From Phycisphaerales bacterium (GTDB lineage Bacteria > Planctomycetota > Phycisphaerae > Phycisphaerales > UBA1924), in contig JAJDDJ010000002.1 of NCBI GenBank assembly GCA_029260395.1, positions 81,155 through 145,154 on the forward strand: 64,000 nt of DNA. The letters are read 5' to 3'. Shown here piece by piece: positions 51,296-60,535 of this stretch; position 1 is the first letter of the stretch, and the number at the start of each line of letters is the position of its first letter. The position numbers and the translations under genes are program-made. The notes under the pieces were generated by a model. That model made no database searches and was not told the DNA's origin. It saw only the letters and a list, made by a program, of their open reading frames with translations.

Positions 51296-51798
51296 AAGGC
51301 GCAAGGACCAACCAGAACGACGAGCACGTCGCGGTGCTGCTGACCGATCCCGCACGGCTTGCTGAGCGCGTCGCGGAGATTCTCGATCGGCAGATCGAGC
51401 TATTCGAGAGACTGGAAGCGCTCAGCGCTGACCAGCGGAGACTGATCGATTCACGAGACACCGAGGCGCTGCTCGCGTTGCTCTCCCGCCGATCGAACTT
51501 GGTGCAACGGCTGGACAGCGTGGGCAAGGAGTTTGCGCCGTTTCGGGCACGGTGGAGTGAGGTGCTCCGCACGCTTGCCGAGGCACAGCGACAATCGATC
51601 GAGAACAGGCTAAGCCAGCTTGAAGCGGTCGCCGAGCGAGTGGCCAAGCGCGACGAAGAAGACCGGTTGGCCCTCGCGGGCGAGCGAGACGACGCAGCGC
51701 GGGAACTCGCATCGATCAAGCAGGGGTCTGCGGCGGTCGCTGCGTACGGGCCTGGTCAAGCGCGCAGCGAACCACGCTTTCACGATCGGGAAGGCTAA
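51292..51798 (+). CDS. FlgN-like flagellar chaperone
   Basis: A 168-residue helical protein typical of FlgN: LAERVAEILDRQIELFERLE, then ALSADQRRLIDSRDTEALLA (the family's L-E..LI...D..L pattern), and RSNLVQRLDSVGKEFAPFRA, followed by a coiled-coil. FlgN binds the hook-filament junction proteins FlgK and FlgL before export. ATG 51292 overlaps the upstream TGA. The low-similarity family makes the assignment moderate; flanking flagellar genes strengthen it. Confidence 0.65.
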   Translation: MKGARTNQNDEHVAVLLTDPARLAERVAEILDRQIELFERLEALSADQRRLIDSRDTEALLALLSRRSNLVQRLDSVGKEFAPFRARWSEVLRTLAEAQRQSIENRLSQLEAVAERVAKRDEEDRLALAGERDDAARELASIKQGSAAVAAYGPGQARSEPRFHDREG

Positions 51799-52689
51799 AT
51801 GATCCAGACGCAGGCACCAGAGCAGCGGCTTTCGGCGGACGATCTCGCCGACCTGATGGCGAGCTTCCAGGAGGTCACGCTCAAGCTGCAATCGTCGCAC
51901 GACCAGCTCACGGGCGAGGTCAAGCGTCTCAAGCACGAACTGAGCGTGGCCAACGAGGCGCTCGAGCGTTCGCGCCGGCTGGCGGCATTGGGCGAGATGG
52001 CTGCGGGCATCTCGCACGAGATTCGCAACCCGCTGGCCGCGATCTCATTAGATGCTGCATCGCTGGCGCATGAGACCGAGCGTTCGCAGCAGGAGCAGGC
52101 CGCCGGTCGCATCATTTTCGCGGTCAAGACGCTCAACGCGATCGTGCAGGATGTGCTCGCGTTTGCGGGTGATGCGCCCGTCAGGCCCACGGTGCTCGAC
52201 GTTGAAGAACTGTGCGAGCGGGCAGCCGCCGAGTGCGAGGCGGCGGTTCTCGAAATCGAGCAGCCGCCGGTCCGCGTCGAGCTGGGTCCTTACGAGGTGA
52301 CGAACATCGAGGGTGATGTGCATCTGCTCCACCGCGCGTTGGTCAACGTAATCCGTAACGCGATGGACGCGATGCGCGAGTCGCTCGCGCCCGACGGAGG
52401 CCATCGTTTGCACGTGCGAAGCGAACGAAGCGATACAGGAGACACGATGTTGGTGGTGACGGACACGGGCCCGGGAATCCCGGCGGGTGTGGTCGAGCGG
52501 ATGTTCAACCCGTTCTTTACGACCCGGGCCACGGGCACCGGGCTCGGGCTGGCGATTGTGCACCGCATAGCGGATGCGCACGGCGGGCGGGTTGTGGTAG
52601 TGGGGCAGCGGACAGACGGCGTGAGCGGGGCAGAAGTCAGACTGGTCCTGCCGCAGCGTGATGCTGCGGAACGAACGGAGGCGGCGTGA
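51799..52689 (+). CDS. FlrB/FleS-type sensor histidine kinase
   Basis: A 296-residue soluble kinase without membrane segments: a coiled-coil N-terminus (QEVTLKLQSSHDQLTGEVKR), the H box GISHEIRNPLA (His73), N box VIRNAMDAM, DTGPGIP, FFTTRATGTGLGLAIVHRIA. Cytoplasmic kinases next to a sigma-54 response regulator and flagellar genes are typical of FlrB/FleS. It should phosphorylate the regulator encoded in overlap (ATG at 52689). Confidence 0.88.
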   Translation: MIQTQAPEQRLSADDLADLMASFQEVTLKLQSSHDQLTGEVKRLKHELSVANEALERSRRLAALGEMAAGISHEIRNPLAAISLDAASLAHETERSQQEQAAGRIIFAVKTLNAIVQDVLAFAGDAPVRPTVLDVEELCERAAAECEAAVLEIEQPPVRVELGPYEVTNIEGDVHLLHRALVNVIRNAMDAMRESLAPDGGHRLHVRSERSDTGDTMLVVTDTGPGIPAGVVERMFNPFFTTRATGTGLGLAIVHRIADAHGGRVVVVGQRTDGVSGAEVRLVLPQRDAAERTEAA

Positions 52690-54221
52690 TGCACACAGTA
52701 GTAATCGTTGACGATAAAGAGATGATGCGCGACAGCATCGCGGCGACGCTCAAGCGAGCAGGCATGAACGTGCTGCCCGCAGCCAGCGGGCAAGCAGCGC
52801 TCGATCTGATCGCCAAGGACCGGCCTGATGCGGTAGTGACGGACTTCAAGATGCCCGGCATGACGGGCGTCGAACTGCTCGAGAAGATCCGCGAGATCGA
52901 CATCGATCTGCCGGTGGTGCTGATGACCGCGTTCGGCACGATCGAGACAGCGGTCGAGGCCATGCGATTGGGCGCGTACGACTACATCACCAAGCCGTTC
53001 GAGGGCGATGAGCTGCTGATCGCCGTCAAGCGAGCGATCCAGCACGCCTCGGTGGTTCGGGAGAACGCGGTGCTGCGCGCCTCGGTGCCCGCAGCAACGG
53101 GCGCGAGGCACGAATCGCGCCGCGGCCTGAGCAGACTGATCGGTTCATCGACGGCGATGCGGCGGGTCCGCCAGCAGGTCGAGGCGGTCGCGGGCTCGCA
53201 GGGCACGGTGCTGATCTGCGGCGAGAGCGGCTCAGGTAAGGAAGTCGTCGCACGCGCGATCCACGAATCGGGACCGAGGTGCGACGGGCCGTTTCTGGCG
53301 GTGAATTGCGCCGCGCTCAGCGAGGGGCTGCTCGAAAGCGAGCTCTTTGGGCATGAACGCGGCGCGTTCACGGGTGCCGATCGCTTGCGAAAGGGCCGGT
53401 TCGAACTGGCCCACGGCGGCACGCTGCTGCTCGATGAAGTCAGCGAGGTCGACCCGCAGGTGCAGAGCAAGCTGCTGCGAGTGCTGCAAGAGCGAGAGTT
53501 TGAGCGAGTTGGTTCGAGCCAAACGATCGGTGTTGATGTGCGGGTCATCGCGACGAGCAACAGAGACTTGCCCGCTGAGGTGGCGACGGGATCGTTCAGG
53601 CAGGATTTGTTCTTTAGGCTCAACGTGCTGCCGGTCCACATGCCCGCGATGCGTGAGCGTTTGGGCGATGTCGCTGGGCTGATCGAGCACTTCGTTGAGC
53701 AGTTCGTCGGCCGGGAAGGGTGCTCGGCCCTGCGGATCGAGCCCGACGCGATGGAACTCATGAGCCGGTACGCGTGGCCCGGCAACGTGCGAGAGGTGCA
53801 GAACGTGTGCGAGCGGGCGGTCGTGCTCATGGCGGCCCGTCAGCGATCTGGCGACGGCTCAGCGGGAAGCATTGCTCGCGAGTTGGTCGCGCCTTGGCTC
53901 ACGCTGCGGGCCACACCGATTGCGCACGCAAACGGGAACGGCACGGTTGGCAGTTCGATGGCCATGAACGGCATGGCCAGCCTGAACGGTGCCTCCACCC
54001 ATGCCACGGTGTTCGAGTCCAAACCGGCTGGTGCTTTTGCAAGCGACACGGGTGAGCCCATCCCGCTCGAACAGCTCGAACGCGAGGCCATCATTCAAAC
54101 CCTCAGGCGGTTCAACGGCCATAGGCAGAAGACCGCCAAGGCGCTGGGCATCGGGGTGCGGACGCTCGGGCTCAAGCTCAAGAAGTGGAAGGAACTCCAG
54201 ATCGTCGAAGCGACGCTCTGA
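52689..54221 (+). CDS. FlrC/FleR-type sigma-54 response regulator
   Basis: A 510-residue regulator: a receiver (Asp52 in VVTDFKMPGMTG, Asp8/Asp9, MTAFG, KPF), an AAA+ domain with Walker A GESGSGKE, GAFTGA and Walker B GGTLLLDEVSE, then an Ala/Asn-rich linker (~440-480) and a Fis-type HTH (GHRQKTAKALGIGVRTLGLK). It should activate sigma-54 promoters of basal-body genes; the sigma-54 site upstream of flgB lies ~26 bases after its stop. The ATG overlaps the kinase stop (52687-52689). Confidence 0.92.
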   Translation: MHTVVIVDDKEMMRDSIAATLKRAGMNVLPAASGQAALDLIAKDRPDAVVTDFKMPGMTGVELLEKIREIDIDLPVVLMTAFGTIETAVEAMRLGAYDYITKPFEGDELLIAVKRAIQHASVVRENAVLRASVPAATGARHESRRGLSRLIGSSTAMRRVRQQVEAVAGSQGTVLICGESGSGKEVVARAIHESGPRCDGPFLAVNCAALSEGLLESELFGHERGAFTGADRLRKGRFELAHGGTLLLDEVSEVDPQVQSKLLRVLQEREFERVGSSQTIGVDVRVIATSNRDLPAEVATGSFRQDLFFRLNVLPVHMPAMRERLGDVAGLIEHFVEQFVGREGCSALRIEPDAMELMSRYAWPGNVREVQNVCERAVVLMAARQRSGDGSAGSIARELVAPWLTLRATPIAHANGNGTVGSSMAMNGMASLNGASTHATVFESKPAGAFASDTGEPIPLEQLEREAIIQTLRRFNGHRQKTAKALGIGVRTLGLKLKKWKELQIVEATL

Positions 54222-54247
54222 GCAGGCTCGCCGACCTGGCAGGCGAT

Positions 54248-54263
54248 TGGCCCGCGGCTTGCT
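54248..54263 (+). promoter_or_regulatory. Sigma-54 promoter upstream of flgB
   Basis: TGGCCCGCGGCTTGCT has GG-N10-GC and one mismatch to TGGCACGN4TTGCT. The start would be ~54274, a few bases before the flgB ATG at 54278. It is positioned immediately after the FlrC-type gene. Confidence 0.6.
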
Positions 54264-54277
54264 ACTCATGACCCACG

Positions 54278-54718
54278 ATGTCGATCCAAGGCCTCACCAA
54301 TGCGGGAGCGATGCCCAGCCTCGAGCTGACCATGCGCTTTGCTGCGCAAAGACAGCGCACCAACCTGCACAACATCGCCAACTTCGACACCCCGGCGATG
54401 GTGCAGCGGCAGGCCTCGACAGCAGAGTTTCAGAACACGCTCCGTGAAGCGATCCACGCCCGCAGGGCCGAGAGCGGAGGCCGGTTCGGGGAACTAAACT
54501 GGCAGCCCTCGCGGGAACTTAGCAAGGGCCCCGGCGGCAGGCTGAACATCGAGCCGCAGACCCCAACAGGCGGCGTGATGACGCACGACCAGAACAACCG
54601 GGCCATCGAACTGACGCTCAAAGACCTGACCGAGACCGCGGGCGTGTTCCGCACAGCATCGGCCCTGTATTCATCGCAGCGGAGCATCCTGCGGGACGCC
54701 ATCAGCGAGCGGCCGTAA
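54278..54718 (+). CDS. flgB: Flagellar basal-body rod protein FlgB
   Basis: A 146-residue proximal-rod protein: the diagnostic NIANFDTPAM (family NIANvDTPGY), and a C-terminal helix (RTASALYSSQRSILRDAISE). The N-terminus (SLELTMRFAAQRQRTNLHNI) matches the rod D0 helix. Starts at ATG 54278, just downstream of a sigma-54 promoter; ATG 54311 is an alternative. First of flgB-flgC-fliE-fliF. Confidence 0.9.
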   Translation: MSIQGLTNAGAMPSLELTMRFAAQRQRTNLHNIANFDTPAMVQRQASTAEFQNTLREAIHARRAESGGRFGELNWQPSRELSKGPGGRLNIEPQTPTGGVMTHDQNNRAIELTLKDLTETAGVFRTASALYSSQRSILRDAISERP

Positions 54719-54767
54719 CCACCGGGAACAGACGCCTAAGCCAATCGGCTAGGAAAGGACCAGCGGC

Positions 54768-55184
54768 ATGTGGGGCTCACTCGACATCCCGACCAGCGGC
54801 ATGATCGCCCAGCGGACCCGTCTTGACGCGGTCGTGGCCAACTTGGCAAACAAGGAGGCGTTGTACAACGCCAAAGGCGAGTACGAGCCCTATCTCCGGC
54901 GTGTGGTGCGATTTGCAGAAGGCGACCCCTCGGCCACGACGGCGGCGGGCAGGTCGATGGGCGTGCATGTGGCATCGATCGATACCGACGAAAACGCGCT
55001 GCGGCTGAAGTACGACCCCTCGCATCCCAACGCGGACAAGGACGGCAATATCAAGGTGCCGGACATCAACAGCGTGATCGAGCAGGTTGACGCGATGGCG
55101 GCTGCAAGGGCGTACGACGCCAACATCGCGGCGGCTGAAGCGATCAAGCAGATGGCGACGCAAGCAATTGGTATGCTGGTCTGA
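54768..55184 (+). CDS. flgC: Flagellar basal-body rod protein FlgC
   Basis: A 138-residue rod protein. It has the N-terminal LDIPTSGMIAQRTRLDAVVANLAN, with NLAN where others have NIAN, the central YEPYLRRVVRF, and the C-terminal IKVPDINSVIEQVDAMAAAR, YDANIAAAEAIKQMATQAI typical of FlgC (motifs given in parts). ATG 54768 follows AGGACCAGCGGC. Confidence 0.93.
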   Translation: MWGSLDIPTSGMIAQRTRLDAVVANLANKEALYNAKGEYEPYLRRVVRFAEGDPSATTAAGRSMGVHVASIDTDENALRLKYDPSHPNADKDGNIKVPDINSVIEQVDAMAAARAYDANIAAAEAIKQMATQAIGMLV

Positions 55185-55195
55185 GGAGCCTGGCG

Positions 55196-55507
55196 ATGAG
55201 TGACCCACTAGGACTGATCGGTGGAGCGGGCGGGGTTTCACAGCCCCAGCAGGCGAACGCGCCATTGCCGCCTTTGCCCGCGGGCTCGCCGAGCTTCAAG
55301 GACGTGCTGCTCGAGAACCTTCGCGAGGCGGATGCCCTGCAGGCCGACGCCAACAAGGCGATCGAGGACCTGCAGACGGGCGACCGCGACGACCTCGAAG
55401 GCGTGATTCTGGCGACGCAGAAGGCCGAGCTGGCGTTCAAGATGCTCCAGGGCGTGCGCAACAAGGTGGTCGAGGCTTACAACGAGATCAAGCAGATGCG
55501 GATCTGA
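55196..55507 (+). CDS. fliE: Flagellar hook-basal body protein FliE
   Basis: A 103-residue small export-gate/rod adaptor: FKDVLLENLREADALQADAN, then EDLQTGDRDDLEGVILATQK, then AELAFKMLQGVRNKVVEAYN and EIKQMRI at the end, matching the FliE consensus. Starts at ATG 55196, 11 bases after the flgC stop. Confidence 0.93.
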   Translation: MSDPLGLIGGAGGVSQPQQANAPLPPLPAGSPSFKDVLLENLREADALQADANKAIEDLQTGDRDDLEGVILATQKAELAFKMLQGVRNKVVEAYNEIKQMRI

Positions 55508-55682
55508 GCCAAACGCGCAGGACTTGCCGCCTTCGGGCCGGCGGGTCGCGCGGCATCTGCTGTTGAGCGCAATATCAAGCCAAGGCCGCGATTGAGCCGA
55601 CACGGGTGGTTCGAGGAATCGGCGTGCGCCGATTCCGGGCGGGACTGGAGGTCCCGCTGCGAACCGGCACGGAGGCCAACGG

Positions 55683-57356
55683 ATGGAAGCGCTTCGCCGC
55701 GCATGGCAGACTATTACCGATGCCCTTGGCAAGATGACCGTGAGTCAGCGGCTGCTGCTCGCTTCTCTCGGGGTCATCGCGGTCATGGTGCTGTTCGTAG
55801 TCACGCAGTACGCCGCCCAGCCACGGATGGTCGACCTCTTCGCGGGCGCTCAGGGCGACCAGCAGCAGGCGGCGCAGATCCTTCAGACATCCGGCATCCC
55901 GGCGAAAGTTGTCAACGGCGCGTTGCAGGTGCCGCCCAACCGCCAGAGCGAGGCGCTCGCGGCCCTTGCCCAGCAGGGCAGCCTGCCGGGCGATACCACG
56001 CTGCTCTTTCGCAATCTGATCGACTCGCAGGGCATGCACCTGTCGAAGCAGCAGAACGACCAGCTCTACGCGATCGCCTTGCAGAACGAGCTGTCGCGCG
56101 TTATCACCGGCTTCCCGGGCATCAGGCAGGCCTCGGTGCTGCTGGACATTCCTGATGCTCGCGGACTGGGTCGAGCCGTGCGCACGCCGACCGCTTCGGC
56201 AACGGTGTTTACGTCGACGGGCCAGGCGCTGGACCAGGGCACGGTCGACGCGGTCGCCGAGCTGATCGCGGGTGCTCGGGCGGGGCTCAACATCAATCGA
56301 GTGCGCGTGATCGATGGGTCCTCTCGCCGCCAGCGCCGGCCCACCGATCCCAACGAGGTGCTGCCCACGACGTACCTCGAACACGCGATGGCGGTCGAGA
56401 CCATGGTGCAGCGGAAGCTCGATGATCTGCTCGCCTACATCCCGGGCCGAACCATCGCGGTGACGGCGCAGGTCGATGTGACGAAAGTCGACAGCGAGGT
56501 TAAGCGGTATTTCGACCTTCAGCAGGGCACGGTGTCGCTCCCGATGAGCGAGAGCTCTGACAGCGTCTCGCAGACCAACGAGCCCAGCGGGATCGAGGCT
56601 GGCGCGCGCGCCAACGTTCAGGCGAGCCTGTCCTCCGGCGGCGGTTCAGGCAGCGGCAGCGAAGAGACCAATGACCAGACGACGTTTGAGAACCACGTAG
56701 GCCACAAGCTCGACCGGATCAGCGATCCGCGAGGCATGCCGACGCTGCTCGCCGCTTCTATCAATATTCCGCGGAGCTATGTGGTTTCGCTGATGGGCCT
56801 AGCTGCCGACGCCGAGCCGCCGACGGAGCCGCAGATTCTCGCTCGGTTCGAGCAAGCGCGGACCGACATCGAAAACTCGGTCAAGCCGCACGTCAAGACC
56901 AGTTCGGAAGCGGGCGAGGTGCAGGGCGATGTGGTGGTCTCGCTGATCCCTGTCGATGTTCCGCTTGCGGAGTTGGGCGCTCAGCAGGCGGGCATGCTCG
57001 CTGCGGGCGGGCCGCTGGGTTCGCTGCTTGGAGGCAACACGCTGGACACGATCGTGCTTGGCGTGCTCGCGGTGATGTCGCTGGGGATGATGTTCATGAT
57101 GGTGCGACGGGCTGGAAAGCGGGAGCAGATGCCCACTCCCGAAGAGGTTGTCGGTATTCCGCCGCAGCTGTCCTCGCCCGAGGACCTGATCGGCGAGGCC
57201 GATGAATCCGACTTGGCGATCGACGGGATCGAAGTCGACGACAACGCGATGAAGAACGCGAAGATACTCGAACAGGTGCAGTCAATGGTCAGCGAGCAGC
57301 CCGACTCGGCGGCCAAACTGGTGGGACGGTGGGTCACCTCCGCTCACGACGAGTAA
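55683..57356 (+). CDS. fliF: Flagellar MS-ring protein FliF
   Basis: A 557-residue inner-membrane ring protein: N-terminal transmembrane helix (LLLASLGVIAVMVLFVVTQY), ring-building motifs (YAAQPRMVDLFAGAQGDQQQ, IDSQGMHLSKQQNDQLYAIA, QASVLLDIPDARGLGR), and VRVIDGSS. A second transmembrane helix (TIVLGVLAVMSLGMMFMMVR) follows at ~455, then a FliG-binding tail. ATG 55683 has a weak site; 175 bases precede it. Confidence 0.92.
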   Translation: MEALRRAWQTITDALGKMTVSQRLLLASLGVIAVMVLFVVTQYAAQPRMVDLFAGAQGDQQQAAQILQTSGIPAKVVNGALQVPPNRQSEALAALAQQGSLPGDTTLLFRNLIDSQGMHLSKQQNDQLYAIALQNELSRVITGFPGIRQASVLLDIPDARGLGRAVRTPTASATVFTSTGQALDQGTVDAVAELIAGARAGLNINRVRVIDGSSRRQRRPTDPNEVLPTTYLEHAMAVETMVQRKLDDLLAYIPGRTIAVTAQVDVTKVDSEVKRYFDLQQGTVSLPMSESSDSVSQTNEPSGIEAGARANVQASLSSGGGSGSGSEETNDQTTFENHVGHKLDRISDPRGMPTLLAASINIPRSYVVSLMGLAADAEPPTEPQILARFEQARTDIENSVKPHVKTSSEAGEVQGDVVVSLIPVDVPLAELGAQQAGMLAAGGPLGSLLGGNTLDTIVLGVLAVMSLGMMFMMVRRAGKREQMPTPEEVVGIPPQLSSPEDLIGEADESDLAIDGIEVDDNAMKNAKILEQVQSMVSEQPDSAAKLVGRWVTSAHDE

Positions 57357-57359
57357 GCC

Positions 57360-58400
57360 ATGCCACGCAAGCTCCACGAGAAAATCCCGGACGATTTCAA
57401 AGCGCTCGATGGCGTGACCAAGTCCGCCATCCTGTTGCTCGCGGTCGGCTCGGAGCACGCTTCGAGCCTACTCGGGCACATGTCCGCTGATGCCGTCGAG
57501 ATGGTCACGCGGGAGCTGGCAAGCCTGGGGCGGGTGCCTCATCATCTGACGACGCAGGTGATCGAGGAGTTCTACAACATCTCGATCGCCAACCAGTACA
57601 TGGCCGAGGGCGATTTGGAATACGCCAAGTCGCTGCTCAACGACGTGATGGACCCGAAGCAGGCCGAGCGGATCCTCCAGCAGATCCAGACGCAGGTGCA
57701 GAAGACGCCTTTCAGCTTTTTGCAGCGTGCTGAGAGCGACAGCCTGCTGACGTTCATCCAGGATGAGCACCCGCAAACGATATCGCTGATCCTGTGCCAC
57801 CTGCCGCACCACAAGGCGGCGGAAGTGCTTGCGGGCCTGCCGGTGCAGAAGCAGATCGAGGTCATCAAGCGCGTCGCGAACATGGAGCAGACCAACCCCG
57901 AGGTCATCCGAGAAGTCGAGAGGGGGCTCGAGAGCCGGCTGAGCAACATGTTGAGCCAGAGCATGGAGAAAGCGGGCGGCGTGGACACTGTCGCCGAGGT
58001 GCTGAACCTTGCCGACCGCGCCACCGAGAAGACGATCATGGAGGGCCTCGAAGCCGAGGACCCGGACCTGGTCGAGTCGATCCGCAGGCTGATGTTCGTG
58101 TTCGAGGACATCCTGATGGTTAACGACAAGGGCATCCAGGCGGTTCTCAAAGAGATCGAGAACGACGAGTTGGGCCTGGCGCTCAAGACCGCGAGCGATG
58201 AGCTTCGCGACAAGATCTTCGGCAACATGTCGGCGCGGGCCGGCGAGATGATCAAGGAAGACATGGAGTTCATGGGGCCGGTCAAAGTGAGCGACGTCGA
58301 GGCCGCCCAGCAGCGGATCGTGGATGTCGTGCGCCGGCTTGAAGAAGCTGGCGATGTGATGATTGAGGGCCGGGGCGGCGAGTCCGACTTGGTGGTCTGA
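57360..58400 (+). CDS. fliG: Flagellar motor switch protein FliG
   Basis: A 346-residue rotor protein: FliG_N (SAILLLAVGSEHASSLLGHM), the middle domain (FSFLQRAESDSLLTFIQDEH, then PQTISLILCHLPHHKAAEVL), EQTNPEVI, and the FliG_C motor domain with charged helix (DNE-type: NDELGLALKTASDELRDKIF, GNMSARAGEMIKEDMEFMGP). ATG 57360 is 3 bases after fliF. The torque-generating charged residues of the C domain are present. Confidence 0.94.
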   Translation: MPRKLHEKIPDDFKALDGVTKSAILLLAVGSEHASSLLGHMSADAVEMVTRELASLGRVPHHLTTQVIEEFYNISIANQYMAEGDLEYAKSLLNDVMDPKQAERILQQIQTQVQKTPFSFLQRAESDSLLTFIQDEHPQTISLILCHLPHHKAAEVLAGLPVQKQIEVIKRVANMEQTNPEVIREVERGLESRLSNMLSQSMEKAGGVDTVAEVLNLADRATEKTIMEGLEAEDPDLVESIRRLMFVFEDILMVNDKGIQAVLKEIENDELGLALKTASDELRDKIFGNMSARAGEMIKEDMEFMGPVKVSDVEAAQQRIVDVVRRLEEAGDVMIEGRGGESDLVV

Positions 58401-58433
58401 ATCGCACGCCGACATCGGCGGGGAGCGTGATCG

Positions 58434-59159
58434 GTGGGCATGATTCGGCAATCGCAGGCGGAGCGCATCGCGCAGCGGGGGCTCAACCTCGACCTTGGCG
58501 ACCTCGAACGGCGTGCCGAGGTGCTGCGCGACCAGGCCCAACACGCTGCCGGACGGATCATCGCCGATGCCAACGCTGAGCGAGCCCGCCTGATCTCAGA
58601 CGCAGCGGAAGTCGGCCGCAAGCAGGGCTACGAGACGGGCTTTGCCGAGGGCAGGATCGAGGGCGAGCATGCAGGACGCGCTGAAGCGATGGAGCAGTGG
58701 TCCGAGCGGTTCGCGGTGCTCGCTGACCACTGGGAACGCGGGCTCCAGGCGCTCGAAGCCCAACGAGAGCAGTCGCTGCGGGAAGCCGAACGAGGGTTGC
58801 TCGAATTGGGAATTGCGTTTGCTCGGCGCGTGGCACACCGGGCGGTCGCACTCGACCCCGAGCCAGCTGGAACTCAAGTCCGTGCCGCACTGGAGCGAGC
58901 AACGGCAGGCTCGGTCGTGCGGGTGCGCGTTCATCCGGGCGACATGGATGCGATCCGGGCCGCGATGCCCAGCGTGCTGGACGCCTTGGCCGGCTCCGCC
59001 GCGGCGGGGCTGATCGCCGACGACAGCATCGCACCCGGCTCGTGCATGCTCGATCTGGCGCACGGCGGGAGCATCGGGAACGCTATCGATAAACAGCTCG
59101 ATCAGCTCGTCAGCACGCTCATGGGCTCGGACGATGACTCGATTGAGAGCGCGGCATGA
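58434..59159 (+). CDS. fliH: Flagellar assembly protein FliH
   Basis: A 241-residue export-ATPase regulator: an N-terminal Ala/Glu/Arg coiled coil (RRAEVLRDQAQHAAGRIIAD) with the FliH GxxxG pattern (QGYETGFAEGRIEGEHAGRA), and the C-terminal V1-like domain (ELGIAFARRVAHRAVALDPE, SVVRVRVHPGDMDAIRAAMP). GTG 58434 with GGGGAG upstream, or ATG 58440. Its TGA overlaps the fliI ATG (ATGA). Confidence 0.88.
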   Translation: MGMIRQSQAERIAQRGLNLDLGDLERRAEVLRDQAQHAAGRIIADANAERARLISDAAEVGRKQGYETGFAEGRIEGEHAGRAEAMEQWSERFAVLADHWERGLQALEAQREQSLREAERGLLELGIAFARRVAHRAVALDPEPAGTQVRAALERATAGSVVRVRVHPGDMDAIRAAMPSVLDALAGSAAAGLIADDSIAPGSCMLDLAHGGSIGNAIDKQLDQLVSTLMGSDDDSIESAA

Positions 59160-60535
59160 GTCTCAAGCTGAGCGAAGCGGCGATTCTTGCGAGCCGGGCG
59201 CTTACGGAGCGATTCACAGGTTGCGTGTGCGCGCTGCGCGGCATGACCGTGCTGGTCGATGATTTGCCGCTGCCTGTGGGCGCGGGAGTGCGTGTAGGCA
59301 CTGGGCAGGCGTCGGGTGAGGTCGTGGGTTTCGAGCAAGGTCGAGCGATTGTGATGCTGTGTGAGCCCAGCGACGGAATTCGCGCGGGCGATCATGTGAT
59401 TGGCGTGGCGAGCGAGGCGATGGCGCCCGTGGGCGAGGGCCTGCTCGGGAGGTGCATCAACGGGCTTGGTCGTCCGATCGACGGCATTGCACCACCGCGA
59501 GGGCTTACGCCCCGGCCGCTGCGTGCGCCGGCGGTGTCAGCCATGCGAAGGCCGCTGATCGATCGCGCGATGGCCACGGGCGTATCGGCGATCGACACGT
59601 TCACGCCGCTTGGGCGCGGCCAGCGGATGGGCGTGTTCGCTGGGCCGGGCGTAGGAAAGAGCACACTGCTCGGGCAGATTGCGCGGGGAACCGAAGCCGA
59701 CGTTAACGTCATTGCGCTGATCGGTGAACGTGGCAGGGAAGTCCGCGAGTTTGTCGAGCACAGCTTGGGCGAAGAAGGCTTGGCCCGTTCGGTGGTCGTC
59801 GTCGCTACCAGCGACGAGCCGCCGGTTCTAAGGCTGCGTGCTGCTCGATTGGCGTGCGCCGCGGCCGAGCATTTCCGTGATCGCGGGCTCGACGTGCTGA
59901 TGATGATGGACTCGGTCACGCGGTTCGCGCACGCCCAGCGACAGGTGGGACTTAGCATCGGTGAGCCGCCCGCGACACGCGGCTACACGCCCAGCGTGTT
60001 CAGCGAGATGGCGATGCTCATGGAGCGAGCAGGTCGTGCCGAGAACGAGCGCGGGCCGAGCGGTTCGATCACCGGTCTCTACACGATTCTGGTCGAGGGC
60101 GACGAGGCCTCGGCGGACCCGATCGCCGACGCAGCACGCGGCATCTTGGATGGGCACATCATGCTCGATCGGGCGCTCGCACAGGCCGGTCGTTTCCCGG
60201 CGATCGACGTGCTCGATTCGGTGAGCCGGGTGCTCCCCCAGGTGACAACACCCGAGCACCAGTCGGCACGCCAGCAGGTTATCTCGCTGCTCGCGGCGCA
60301 CAAGCGAGTCGAAGAGCTGCTGCGGGTGGGCGCGTACGCGAAGGGTTCGGACCGACACGCTGATGTAGCGATCGAGTTGCTCGATGAGATTGAGGCCTTA
60401 TTGCGTCAGGGGCCGACTGAAATCACTGACGCTGCCGAGCGCCTGTCTAACCTGCGGGGTCTGGCGATCAAGGCCGGCGAGATGCTGAGCAAGCGGGCGC
60501 GCGGTGGCGGGGGCCGCGGTGAGGTCGCGGCATGA
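59156..60535 (+). CDS. fliI: Flagellum-specific ATP synthase FliI
   Basis: A 459-residue export ATPase (F1-beta like): Walker A GPGVGKST (163-170), the ERGREV motif, DSVTRFAHAQR (Walker B), and the FliI-specific GEPPATRGYTPSVF. Cytoplasmic hexamer that energises flagellar export with FliH and FliJ. ATG 59156 overlaps the fliH stop; its TGA overlaps fliJ (ATGA). Confidence 0.96.
   Translation: MSLKLSEAAILASRALTERFTGCVCALRGMTVLVDDLPLPVGAGVRVGTGQASGEVVGFEQGRAIVMLCEPSDGIRAGDHVIGVASEAMAPVGEGLLGRCINGLGRPIDGIAPPRGLTPRPLRAPAVSAMRRPLIDRAMATGVSAIDTFTPLGRGQRMGVFAGPGVGKSTLLGQIARGTEADVNVIALIGERGREVREFVEHSLGEEGLARSVVVVATSDEPPVLRLRAARLACAAAEHFRDRGLDVLMMMDSVTRFAHAQRQVGLSIGEPPATRGYTPSVFSEMAMLMERAGRAENERGPSGSITGLYTILVEGDEASADPIADAARGILDGHIMLDRALAQAGRFPAIDVLDSVSRVLPQVTTPEHQSARQQVISLLAAHKRVEELLRVGAYAKGSDRHADVAIELLDEIEALLRQGPTEITDAAERLSNLRGLAIKAGEMLSKRARGGGGRGEVAA

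Noticed and set aside
57468..58621. 350-residue minus-strand frames
   Set aside because: Antisense of fliG.
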